A DNA stretch of 9,758 nt from Deltaproteobacteria bacterium RIFCSPLOWO2_02_56_12. GTDB lineage: Bacteria; Desulfobacterota; Binatia; UBA9968. Position numbers and translations under genes: made by a program. The notes under the pieces were generated by a model. The model did not search any database, had not been told where the DNA came from, and was given only the letters and a program-made list of their open reading frames with translations. Shown in pieces: positions 1 through 6,700 of this stretch. The stretch spans positions 1-9,758 of the forward strand of contig MGRY01000229.1 of the NCBI GenBank assembly GCA_001799045.1, given 5' to 3'. Position 1 is the first letter of the stretch; every line of letters starts with the position of its first letter.

Positions 1-1
1 C

Positions 2-1252
2 CTCGGCGCGGCTTTCGCCATGCAGATGGTCTTTTCCGGGGTCCACTTCGCCTTCGGAGTCTTTCTCAAACCCGTCGCGGAGGAATTCCAGTGGGGGCGC
101 GGGGCCACGGCCTTTGCCTACACGCTTCTCTGGTGGGTCTCTTCTCCCGCCGGGCTTCTGCTCGGCTGGCTGTCGGACCGGATCGGCACCCGTAAGATCT
201 TAGTATTCGGCGCGATCGCCTTCGGCCTGGGGGTCTTTCTTTCGAGCCGGATCGAAAGTCTCTGGCAGTTCTACCTCTACTTCGGCATCCTAGCCGGGAT
301 CGGCAGGGGTGCTGACCGGGCGCCTTTGCTCTCCGCGGTGCTGCAATTTTTTCGGCGTCGAAAGGGGCTGGCGGTCGGCATCACGCTTTCTGGGACCGGT
401 GTCGGGACGCTGCTTTTTCCTTGGCTGGCGCGTTATATGATTACGGCCGTAGATTGGCGCGCCGCCTTTGCCGCCATGGGTCTTCTCAGCTGGCTCATCC
501 TGCTGCCGGCGGCCTGCATCATAAGAAAGCCAAAGACCGGAGAAGGCGAGCCGGAGAGCGCCGACGCCAAAACCCGCCACACAGAGGCCAAAGGGATCCT
601 CGGCCGAGAGAACCAAGACTGGACGGTCGCAGAGGTTCTCAATAACCGGGTCTTTTGGATCTTCGTATTTACCGGACTTGCCTGCTGCATCAGTCACTCG
701 CTTCCTCTGGCCCACATCGTAGCCTATGCCTCGGACCGAGGCATCACGGACTTGAGCGCCGCAGGCATCCTGGGTGTCATCGGCGTCTCCGCCGCTGTCG
801 GCCGCCTTATGTGGGGGGTTACCTCAGATATTATCGGGGCAAGAAAGACTGTCTTTTGCTGTATCGCTCTGCAGACGCTGGCGATGTTTCTGGTGGCGTT
901 CGCGAACAGCCTGTCGGCTTTTTATTTATTCGCGGTCGGCTTTGGCCTCGCCTACGGCGGAGTTCTGCCGCTTTACGCGGTTGTGACGCGCGAGCTTTTC
1001 GGCATGAGGCGCTTTGGCACCGTGTACGGAATGCATTCCTTCGTTACCAGCTTCGGGATGGGGGGCGGAGGGATCGTGGGCGGATATCTATTCGATTTTT
1101 CCGGCAGCTACTTTATCCCGCTCATGACCAGCACCGCGCTCGGCCTCATAGCCACCGGCTTTGCCGCCCACCTGGCCTTTCTCAAAGAGCCGGGCGACCG
1201 GGCACACGAAAAAAACCTCCTGGTTGAGACTGCTGCACGCGCCGAGGCGTAG
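2..1252 (+). CDS. MFS transporter, 5'-truncated by window edge
   Basis: Inner-membrane transporter of the major facilitator superfamily. The reading frame stays open to the left edge (codons from base 2 give LGAAFA before the first ATG at base 20), and family members normally have this segment inside the first membrane helix, so the true start is upstream of the window. About 416 residues are visible and the ~12-helix hydrophobicity pattern is nearly complete. Both halves carry the MFS loop 2-3 signature: GWLSDRIGTRK at about residues 49-59 (counted from the base-20 ATG), and SDIIGARK in the second half. A hydrophilic central loop lies near residues 168-205. The pattern resembles the monocarboxylate/oxalate-formate antiporter-like group, so a carboxylate substrate is a reasonable guess but not shown. 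Oddity: helix 4 reads GIGRGADRAP, with three charges in a normally apolar stretch. The gene converges on the aldolase gene with only 13 bp between stops. Confidence 0.88.
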   Translation, partial: LGAAFAMQMVFSGVHFAFGVFLKPVAEEFQWGRGATAFAYTLLWWVSSPAGLLLGWLSDRIGTRKILVFGAIAFGLGVFLSSRIESLWQFYLYFGILAGIGRGADRAPLLSAVLQFFRRRKGLAVGITLSGTGVGTLLFPWLARYMITAVDWRAAFAAMGLLSWLILLPAACIIRKPKTGEGEPESADAKTRHTEAKGILGRENQDWTVAEVLNNRVFWIFVFTGLACCISHSLPLAHIVAYASDRGITDLSAAGILGVIGVSAAVGRLMWGVTSDIIGARKTVFCCIALQTLAMFLVAFANSLSAFYLFAVGFGLAYGGVLPLYAVVTRELFGMRRFGTVYGMHSFVTSFGMGGGGIVGGYLFDFSGSYFIPLMTSTALGLIATGFAAHLAFLKEPGDRAHEKNLLVETAARAEA

Positions 1253-1265
1253 ATCCCAATATTTT

Positions 1266-2231
1266 TTATGCCGCGGCTGCTGCTTTTTTAGGCGGATACT
1301 TCTCGCACAGCTTCTTCCAGTTGGCAGCCTGCTGCTTGGCGTGCTCGATAATATCCGGCGGAATAATACGAAACGGCGGCCGCAACGGTCCGGCATAGCA
1401 ATAGCCGGACTCGTTGATCGCCAGCTTATGCGCATTCTCCCGCCAAAAGAGGTCGCCCGGCCTCCCGGGCGCCTTGTAAGCGGCATCGATGTCCAGGCAG
1501 ATCTCTTTCGCCGTCTCCCAATCGCCGGCAAAACAGGCGTCACGCAGGCGCAGCACCGGCCACGGCCCCATCCAGGCTGAGATCGACCAGCATCCGACCG
1601 CCCCGAACATCATATAGGGGTAGCACTGGTTCTGATTACAAAAAACGCTCATCTTGCCCTTCACGATCTTCATCAGCTCCATGAAGGCGACCGGGGTCCG
1701 ATGGCTGTCCTTCATGGCGACGACATTGGGCCGGGTCACCAGCTTCGCGAATGCTGAGACCGGAAGCGTGACCCGGTGCAGCGGGGGATTGTGATAGATG
1801 GCGATGCCAAGCTTGGGAAAGGCATCTGCCAGATCGAGATAAAATTGCACCGCATTGTCGACCGTGGAAGGAAAGTAAAACGGCACTGCGCAGAGCACGC
1901 CATCGGCGCCCGCCTGCTCGGCAAATTTCACCTGCCGCATCGTTTCCCTGGTGTTGAGACTCGTGCATCCAATAAAAACCGGCACGCGCTTGCGCACGGT
2001 ACCCAGGGTAGCCTCCATGAGCTTTTTCTGCTCTTCCCATAAAAGCGTGTGGCATTCGCCGAAGCTGCCCATGGTGGCGATGGCATTGACGCCGTCGCGA
2101 ATGATCTTATCCACGGCCGCCTCCAGCGCCGCCGTGTCGACCGTGTCCGTAGCGCCGGGAGAAGAACCGTCAGGGGTGGTAAACGCCGGCATCATCGCCA
2201 TGACGCCTTTTAAATCCTCCGCTCTGATCAT
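1266..2231 (-). CDS. DapA-superfamily aldolase, trans-o-hydroxybenzylidenepyruvate hydratase-aldolase-like
   Basis: A 321-residue (beta/alpha)8 class I (Schiff-base) aldolase of the dihydrodipicolinate synthase superfamily. By recall of sequence pattern it resembles the hydratase-aldolase subgroup of naphthalene-type pathways (NahE/PhdJ), which cleave or form C-C bonds with pyruvate, better than true DapA. Supporting features are TVDTAALEAAVDKI near 29-43, GSFGEC at 55-60 where DapA has GTTGE, AIYHNP at 144-149 with the catalytic-type Tyr146, the Schiff-base Lys174 in VVAMKDSH, and the C-terminal AGPLRPPF at 280-287. The tail ends in KKAAAAA. ATG 2231 is supported by a GGAGGG ribosome binding site 8 nt upstream. 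It lies 95 bp downstream of lspA on the same strand, with a possible promoter of its own. No other naphthalene or aromatic-ring genes are next to it, so the substrate is unknown; other pyruvate-dependent aldol or dehydratase reactions are possible. Confidence 0.88.
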   Translation of the reverse strand: MIRAEDLKGVMAMMPAFTTPDGSSPGATDTVDTAALEAAVDKIIRDGVNAIATMGSFGECHTLLWEEQKKLMEATLGTVRKRVPVFIGCTSLNTRETMRQVKFAEQAGADGVLCAVPFYFPSTVDNAVQFYLDLADAFPKLGIAIYHNPPLHRVTLPVSAFAKLVTRPNVVAMKDSHRTPVAFMELMKIVKGKMSVFCNQNQCYPYMMFGAVGCWSISAWMGPWPVLRLRDACFAGDWETAKEICLDIDAAYKAPGRPGDLFWRENAHKLAINESGYCYAGPLRPPFRIIPPDIIEHAKQQAANWKKLCEKYPPKKAAAAA

Positions 2232-2239
2232 AAAAATAT

Positions 2240-2245
2240 CCCTCC
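2240..2245 (-). promoter_or_regulatory. Ribosome binding site of the DapA-like gene
   Basis: GGAGGG on the minus strand, 8 nt before the ATG at 2231. It supports that start and shows that this gene is translated independently of lspA. Confidence 0.7.
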
Positions 2246-2256
2246 ATTCTCAGACT

Positions 2257-2285
2257 TTACTAATACCGGCCCTTTTCCTTGTCAA
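2257..2285 (-). promoter_or_regulatory. Possible sigma-70-like promoter for the DapA-like gene
   Basis: A perfect TTGACA (minus strand, 2285-2280) is followed after 17 bp by TAGTAA (2262-2257), which matches the -10 consensus in only 3 of 6 positions. It sits in the 95-bp gap between lspA and the aldolase gene and would let the aldolase be expressed separately from ileS-lspA. The weak -10 makes this tentative. Confidence 0.35.
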
Positions 2286-2326
2286 CTTGAAAGCGAAGTC
2301 TCCATCTCACCACACTGGAAGACAAG

Positions 2327-2830
2327 TTATCTCCTCACGAGGGAAAAAGGATCCTCGCCTTTGGACCTGATGATGTAGTAGGAGGTGATCACCACCCCCA
2401 GGGTAATAAAGCTATCGGCAAAGTTAAAAGCAGGCCAATGGAATTGGGACCAGTAAAAATCCAGAAAATCGATCACCTCGCCGTAAACAACGCGGTCGAC
2501 GAGGTTGCCGATGGCCCCGCCCATGATGAAAGTAAGGGCCGTGATCAAGCCTTTCTCGCTTTCCGGCAACCGTCGCAGCATCATTCCAATGAAGCCGATC
2601 GCCAGGAGGGAAAACACAATGAGTATGGGAAGACGAAAAGCCGCGTCGCTGCCGGCGAGAATACCAAAGGCCGCCCCGGTGTTGCGGATATAGGTAAGAC
2701 TAAAGAGGTTTTGGATAACCGGGATCGAATGGTTCAAAGCCATTGTGCGATCCACGATGAATTTAGAGATCTGATCCAGCAGGATGATAAAAACCAGGAG
2801 GCTAAAAACGATTTTGCCTTTCGTCCTCAA
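2327..2830 (-). CDS. lspA: Lipoprotein signal peptidase II (prolipoprotein signal peptidase)
   Basis: A 167-residue inner-membrane aspartic protease that removes the signal peptide from diacylglyceryl-prolipoproteins. About four hydrophobic helices are visible. The conserved boxes are in order: LLDQISK at 17-23, RNTGAAFGIL at 49-58, GGAIGNLVDR at 104-113, GEVIDF at 117-122 and FNFADS at 135-140. By comparison with structurally studied LspA proteins, Asp121 and Asp139 are the expected catalytic pair, and the conserved Asp112 is also present. Length is normal for the family. The start is TTG at 2830-2828, overlapping the ileS stop as TTGA; the next in-frame Met is residue 30, which would delete helix 1. 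This points to translational coupling with ileS, a common gene order in Gram-negative bacteria. Confidence 0.96.
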   Translation of the reverse strand: MRTKGKIVFSLLVFIILLDQISKFIVDRTMALNHSIPVIQNLFSLTYIRNTGAAFGILAGSDAAFRLPILIVFSLLAIGFIGMMLRRLPESEKGLITALTFIMGGAIGNLVDRVVYGEVIDFLDFYWSQFHWPAFNFADSFITLGVVITSYYIIRSKGEDPFSLVRR

Positions 2831-5757
2831 GCCAGCACTCCAGGGCCCAGGACAGCGGAGCAGCGGGGACAGACCATGGTGGGCTCTTTGACATCCTTAT
2901 CATATTTCCAACAGCGCTCGCACTTTTGACCCTGTGCCTTAAATACCACTACTGGGCCGTTGAACAGCGGGCTATCGTACATCCTACCTTCTCTGCCATC
3001 TACGTGAATGATGCTAAATGATCCTGCCTGTCCGATCGTTTTTCGAATGTCTTTCGCCCGCTCCCAATCAAAATTAAAGGGTGTTTCACCCCGTTCAACT
3101 TTAACCTTCGACACGATGAGAATATCCCCCCATGTTTGTGCCCCTTGAGCCCCAAAGATTTCTTTGGGGCCGGAATCGTACATGTCCGGATAAATTAGAA
3201 CTTCGGCATCCAAGGAATGTCCAACTATATGCCCGATAATGTTTTCGCCCTCTGGTGGTTTTCTGGATTTCTCTAGGGCTTTAAGTATTTCATCCCGCAT
3301 CCTCAACACCTGATCCCAACTATCTGTCAATTTCTCGTCAATCAATGCAGCATCGGGTGTAGGTAAAGTAGAAAGAAAAATACTCTCCGGAGCTCCGTTT
3401 CTTTTCGGCATGTGCTCCCAGATCTCCTCCGCGGTGAAGGAAAGAATCGGCGCCATGAGATGGACCAGAACTTCCAAGATGCGGTAGACGGCGGTCTGCG
3501 CGGCTCGTCTCTGCCTGGAATTCGCTCTCTCGCAATAGAGACGATCTTTTACAATGTCCAGATAAAGGGCGCTGAGGTCGACACTGCAGAAATTATTCAG
3601 CGCATGATAGACGACATGAAATTCGAAATTCTCATAGGCTTCCCGGCACCTGGCCAGGAGCTTTTGCGTCCGGTGCAAGATCCAACGATCCAGCTCCTGA
3701 AGGTCCTTAGGTGTAAGTGCATCTTTGTCAGGCTCAAAATCGTAGAGGTTACTGATTAAAAAGCGGGCCGTATTGCGCAGCTTGCGATAGGCCTCGACCA
3801 GCCGGTTGAGTATCTCATCCGAAATTCTCACGTCCTCGCGGTAGTCTTCGGCAGCAGCCCAGAGCCTCAAGATCTCCGCTCCGGACTTCTTGATGATCTC
3901 CTGCGGGGCGATGACGTTGCCGAGAGACTTCGACATCTTGCGCCCCTTGCCGTCGAGGGTAAACCCATGCGTAAGCACGCTCTGGTAGGGGGCGCGCCCA
4001 CGAGTGGCTACAGAGGTGAGCAGGGCGGTGTGGAACCAACCTCGGTGCTGGTCGCTGCCTTCGAGGTAAAGATCCGCCCGCCCGCCCAGGCGGCTATCCA
4101 GCTCGACCACGCCGGCATGGCTGACGCCGGAGTCAAACCAGACATCCAGGATATCTTCCTCTTTGGAAAACTCCTTTCCTCCACACCCAGGACAACACAG
4201 ATCGGACGGAGCAAGTTCGGCGGCGGGCCGGATAAACCAGGCATCCGACCCCTCCTTTTCGAAAATCGATGCGATGTGCTCACAGAGCTCCTGGCTCAGC
4301 AGGGCCTGGTGGCACTGTTGGCAGTAGAAAACAGGTATCGGCACGCCCCAGGAGCGTTGACGGGAAATACACCAGTCCGGCCTGCTCTCCAACATGCCGC
4401 GGATGCGCTCCCGGCCCCACGGCGGAATCCAGGCGACGTGTTCGATAGCATCCAGGGCTCGCCGCCGCAAATCGTTCTTCTCCATGGAAATAAACCACTG
4501 CTCCGTGGCGCGAAAGATCACCGGTTTCTTACAGCGCCAGCAGTGGGGATAGCTGTGGGTCAGTTTTTCCTCTTTGAGGAGAGCGTTCTGATCGAGGAGC
4601 TTCTGAACGATTTTACGGTCCGCCTTAAAAACCGACTCCCCCGCAAGGTCGCCGGCCTCGGCGGTGAACTTTCCCTCCGAGTCCACCGGCGCTAAAACCT
4701 CAAGCCCGTAGCGCTGTCCAACTTCGTAATCTTCCTGGCCATGGCCGGGGGCAATGTGGACACAGCCAGTCCCTTGGTCCTGCGTGACAAATCCGCCCAG
4801 GATGACTTTCACATTCCGGTCAATCCACGGATGGCGGCACACTATACCCTCCAACTCTTGCCCGGTGTAAGCTCCCGCCGTTACATCGTAATCGCCTTCT
4901 TTAAAACCCAACGTTTTCATTAGGGAGGGGATTAGCTCTTGGTTTAGGATCAGTTCTCCCGCAGGGGTCTTAACGAATCTATAAATAAAGCGTGGATGGA
5001 CGGCGATCGCCTGATTTGCGGGAAGTGTCCAGGGAGTCGTGGTCCAGATAACAAAGTAAGTTCCATTAACTGGATCTACAGAGAATTTGCCGCGAGGGTC
5101 CTTGACCGGAAATTTCACATAAATCGACGGCGAGGTATGTTCTTCATATTCTACCTCGGCCTCGGCCAAAGCCGTCACACAAGAAGCGCACCAGTAAACC
5201 GGCTTTTTCTGGCGAAAGAGAGAGCCCGTAGATATGAACTTCCCCAACTCCCGGATCTCCTGAGCTTCATAGGAGTAATCAATCGTGCGATAGGGCTTCT
5301 CCCAGTCTCCCAATACCCCCAGCCTTTTAAATTCCTCCCTCTGGATGGAGACATATTTCTCCGCGTATTCCCTGCACAGACGCCGCACCTCCGGTTTGCT
5401 GAGACTGCTTTTCTTGGCGCGGCCGATGCTTTTTTCCACTTGCAGTTCGATGGGCAGGCCGTGGCAGTCCCAGCCGGGAACATAAGGGGCGTAAAAACCC
5501 ATCATGCTTTTTGACTTTACGATGATATCCTTAAGGATTTTATTTAGCGCATGGCCGATATGGATGTTGCCGTTGGCGTAAGGGGGGCCGTCGTGAAGAA
5601 TATACTTTTTCTTCCCTTTGCTGGCGTTGCTCTCGAGGATCTGAAAATAGGTCTTCCCGCGCTCCCACTTTGCTACTTGCAGGGGCTCGTTTTGCGGCAG
5701 ATTGGCCCGCATGGGAAAACGGCTCTTTGGCAGGTTTAGCGTCTCTTTATAATCCAT
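2827..5757 (-). CDS. ileS: Isoleucyl-tRNA synthetase
   Basis: A 976-residue cytoplasmic class I aminoacyl-tRNA synthetase that charges tRNA-Ile and edits misactivated valine. Key motifs seen: HIGH at 66-69 within PPYANGNIHIGH, GWDCHGLPIE at 95-104, the editing-domain WTTTPWTLPAN at 238-248, WFDSG at 540-544, EGSDQHRGWF at 566-575, and KMSKS at 607-611. A C-terminal zinc finger has Cys946, Cys949, Cys963 and Cys966, the arrangement of standard bacterial IleS. The N-terminus (DYKETLNLP...FPMRANL) matches the family start, so ATG 5757 is secure even though no clear Shine-Dalgarno sequence precedes it. The gene is complete and uninterrupted, and its stop overlaps the lspA TTG. The upstream 161 bp contain inverted repeats that may form a structured leader. 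No T-box motif was recognised. Some internal stretches (roughly 2930-3400) look AT-richer than the rest. Confidence 0.98.
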   Translation of the reverse strand: MDYKETLNLPKSRFPMRANLPQNEPLQVAKWERGKTYFQILESNASKGKKKYILHDGPPYANGNIHIGHALNKILKDIIVKSKSMMGFYAPYVPGWDCHGLPIELQVEKSIGRAKKSSLSKPEVRRLCREYAEKYVSIQREEFKRLGVLGDWEKPYRTIDYSYEAQEIRELGKFISTGSLFRQKKPVYWCASCVTALAEAEVEYEEHTSPSIYVKFPVKDPRGKFSVDPVNGTYFVIWTTTPWTLPANQAIAVHPRFIYRFVKTPAGELILNQELIPSLMKTLGFKEGDYDVTAGAYTGQELEGIVCRHPWIDRNVKVILGGFVTQDQGTGCVHIAPGHGQEDYEVGQRYGLEVLAPVDSEGKFTAEAGDLAGESVFKADRKIVQKLLDQNALLKEEKLTHSYPHCWRCKKPVIFRATEQWFISMEKNDLRRRALDAIEHVAWIPPWGRERIRGMLESRPDWCISRQRSWGVPIPVFYCQQCHQALLSQELCEHIASIFEKEGSDAWFIRPAAELAPSDLCCPGCGGKEFSKEEDILDVWFDSGVSHAGVVELDSRLGGRADLYLEGSDQHRGWFHTALLTSVATRGRAPYQSVLTHGFTLDGKGRKMSKSLGNVIAPQEIIKKSGAEILRLWAAAEDYREDVRISDEILNRLVEAYRKLRNTARFLISNLYDFEPDKDALTPKDLQELDRWILHRTQKLLARCREAYENFEFHVVYHALNNFCSVDLSALYLDIVKDRLYCERANSRQRRAAQTAVYRILEVLVHLMAPILSFTAEEIWEHMPKRNGAPESIFLSTLPTPDAALIDEKLTDSWDQVLRMRDEILKALEKSRKPPEGENIIGHIVGHSLDAEVLIYPDMYDSGPKEIFGAQGAQTWGDILIVSKVKVERGETPFNFDWERAKDIRKTIGQAGSFSIIHVDGREGRMYDSPLFNGPVVVFKAQGQKCERCWKYDKDVKEPTMVCPRCSAVLGPGVLA

Positions 5758-5799
5758 GGTTGAAAAATAGAATGAGAGATGATCAGAAGAGATCTGTTA

Positions 5800-5815
5800 G
5801 GGTAGGGATCTACCC
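5800..5815. repeat. Short perfect hairpin upstream of ileS
   Basis: GGGTAG (5800-5805), loop GGAT, CTACCC (5810-5815): a 6-bp perfect stem. It overlaps the left arm of the larger inverted repeat at 5814-5916, so the two structures would compete. It lies about 43 bp upstream of the ileS start codon. Confidence 0.6.
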
Positions 5816-5916
5816 CGATCCAGAACTTTTGATCCCATCTAAGGTCCCTGAGGGGTACTCGCGTTCCCCATGTGCCCGAATTCGAAAATCGTGATCTCCG
5901 ACCTTTCTGGATCGGG
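5814..5916. repeat. Structured element bounded by 12-bp perfect inverted repeats, ileS upstream region
   Basis: The arms CCCGATCCAGAA (5814-5825) and TTCTGGATCGGG (5905-5916) are exact reverse complements separated by 79 bp. Inside, AGGTC (5842-5846) can pair with GACCT (5900-5904), which directly abuts the right arm, and GGGG (5852-5855) can pair with CCCC (5866-5869). The left arm also overlaps the 5800-5815 hairpin, allowing alternative foldings. The element fills most of the 161-bp gap between the metallopeptidase-like gene and ileS on the minus strand. It could be a structured 5' leader of ileS, or a small palindromic repeat element with its ends visible. I do not recognise it as a known riboswitch or T-box. 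Confidence 0.6.
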
Positions 5917-5918
5917 AT

Positions 5919-6296
5919 CTATTTATGATGATTCAGTCCCCTGACCATTCGAAAGGCAAAGTTGTCTGCCTTGTTTTCGGCATCCGCCCAAAAGATATAA
6001 TGGCCCAGTTCGTGGTATACGGTATTGATCCATTTTCTCTCGGAGTTATATTTCCTTCCCTTCTTCCAGTTTTCCGGATGGACCAGATAAATCTGGCCGT
6101 TCTCGTAAGTTTTGCCTGCGGTCTTGCCCCAATCGATGTACTCAAACCACTCCACCTTAGGCATCTTTAAATGGTAAAACCGGCACAGTTGGGCGATCGC
6201 CTTCTTGAAGTCCGAGGGCCTGTAGTCGTGGAAAAAAGAGGTTAGATACCGGTCCACCAGCCGGCGCTCTTTTAAAGGGAGCAATATCATCCGCAT
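5919..6296 (-). CDS. Small putative zinc metallopeptidase (HExxH), hypothetical
   Basis: A 125-residue soluble protein with no signal peptide or membrane segment. The sequence WINTVYHELGHYIF carries an HELGH zinc-binding motif at 95-99, followed closely by ENKADNFA at 107-114. This recalls the HExxH...E..A(D/N).FA pattern of the ImmA/IrrE-type (M78) and related minimal gluzincin proteases, but the spacing from the second His to the candidate ligand Glu107 or Asp111 (8 or 12 residues) is short, so family assignment is unsure. The N-terminal half is basic and unrecognised. I chose the ATG at 6296; a TTG at 6311 would add five residues and an ATG at 6290 would remove two. None has a strong ribosome binding site; a GGGGA lies about 10 nt before 6296. 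It is upstream of ileS on the same strand with a 161-bp gap. Substrate and role are unknown. Confidence 0.7.
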   Translation of the reverse strand: MRMILLPLKERRLVDRYLTSFFHDYRPSDFKKAIAQLCRFYHLKMPKVEWFEYIDWGKTAGKTYENGQIYLVHPENWKKGRKYNSERKWINTVYHELGHYIFWADAENKADNFAFRMVRGLNHHK

Positions 6297-6700
6297 AGTG
6301 CTGATCCCCAATCACGTTAAGGCTATTTTCTTATCATAAAAAATTACAAATAAAAACCATCCGGACCTCTGCGCGCTGGCGGACCGCGTCTGTAACCTAT
6401 TGTTTTTCCATAATTTTTGTCCGTATCCATCTCATCTGGAATTTGCGGCTCGGAGCTCTCATATGCAGGCAAAGGAAGGCCGCTTCGGTAAGTTTGACAT
6501 TGTGGTTAACTATCCGCTACCTTTTTAAAAAGCTAGAGTGCAAGGTCAGAAAATAAGGCTTCATTTCATAAGGTTGATGTTGTTTTCCTTGAGACGCCAG
6601 ATTTGTAAAGAGGGGGGAGCTGTGGTATGGGCAAGGAATCGTGGGGTTGGTCCTCCTCCGGTAGCCCACGATTCCTCGTCTGTTTTTCACTGATCGATTG
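6297..6700. other. Divergent intergenic region, about 400 bp, no convincing gene
   Basis: This region separates the minus-strand metallopeptidase-like gene from the plus-strand acyltransferase operon and should hold promoters for both. Visible elements are a TATGAT -10-like hexamer on the minus strand (6338-6333) without a good -35, a TTGACA on the plus strand (6494-6499) followed 18 bp later by a weak TACCTT, the palindrome CTTTTTAAAAAG (6521-6532), and the hairpin at 6634-6676. The part nearest the metallopeptidase-like gene is clearly AT-rich. A 38-codon open frame (6577-6693) runs through the hairpin but looks non-coding. Confidence 0.6.
6634..6687 (+). terminator. Hairpin with T-run: terminator or attenuator ahead of the acyltransferase gene
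   Basis: AGGAATCGTGGG (6634-6645) and CCCACGATTCCT (6665-6676) form a perfect 12-bp stem with a 19-nt loop. After CGTCTG comes TTTTT (6683-6687). On the plus strand this has the form of an intrinsic terminator, though the T-run starts 6 nt after the stem. No plus-strand gene precedes it within this region, and the acyltransferase ATG follows only 24 nt after the stem. It therefore either ends a short unannotated RNA or acts as a leader attenuator or structured 5' UTR for the downstream operon. The minus-strand side has no T-run. Confidence 0.5.

Noticed and set aside
290..715. Minus-strand open frame of 141 codons under the MFS gene
   Set aside because: It is antisense to a clear MFS gene, rich in Arg/Gly/Pro as expected for a shadow frame, and has no recognisable motif.
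655..1227. Plus-strand alternate-frame open frame of 190 codons within the MFS gene
   Set aside because: It is Arg/Cys/His-rich frame-shifted translation of the transporter, with no family pattern. The MFS frame is continuous, so no frameshift is needed.
1253..1265. Bidirectional terminator between the converging MFS and aldolase genes
   Set aside because: The gap is only 13 bp and has no hairpin. The nearby GCCGCGGC palindrome is coding sequence of the alanine-rich aldolase tail.
3967..4695. Plus-strand open frame of 242 codons inside ileS
   Set aside because: It is antisense to the ileS core that encodes the KMSKS and WFDSG motifs, so it is a shadow of a conserved gene.
5758..5918. T-box riboswitch controlling ileS
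   Set aside because: The strand was checked for a T-box-like GGUGG...ACCGCG sequence and none was recognised. The inverted repeats are real but do not match that architecture.
6577..6693. 38-codon plus-strand frame ending at the hairpin, considered as a leader peptide
   Set aside because: It has no run of a regulatory amino acid and a poor start context, and its distal part is simply the hairpin sequence.
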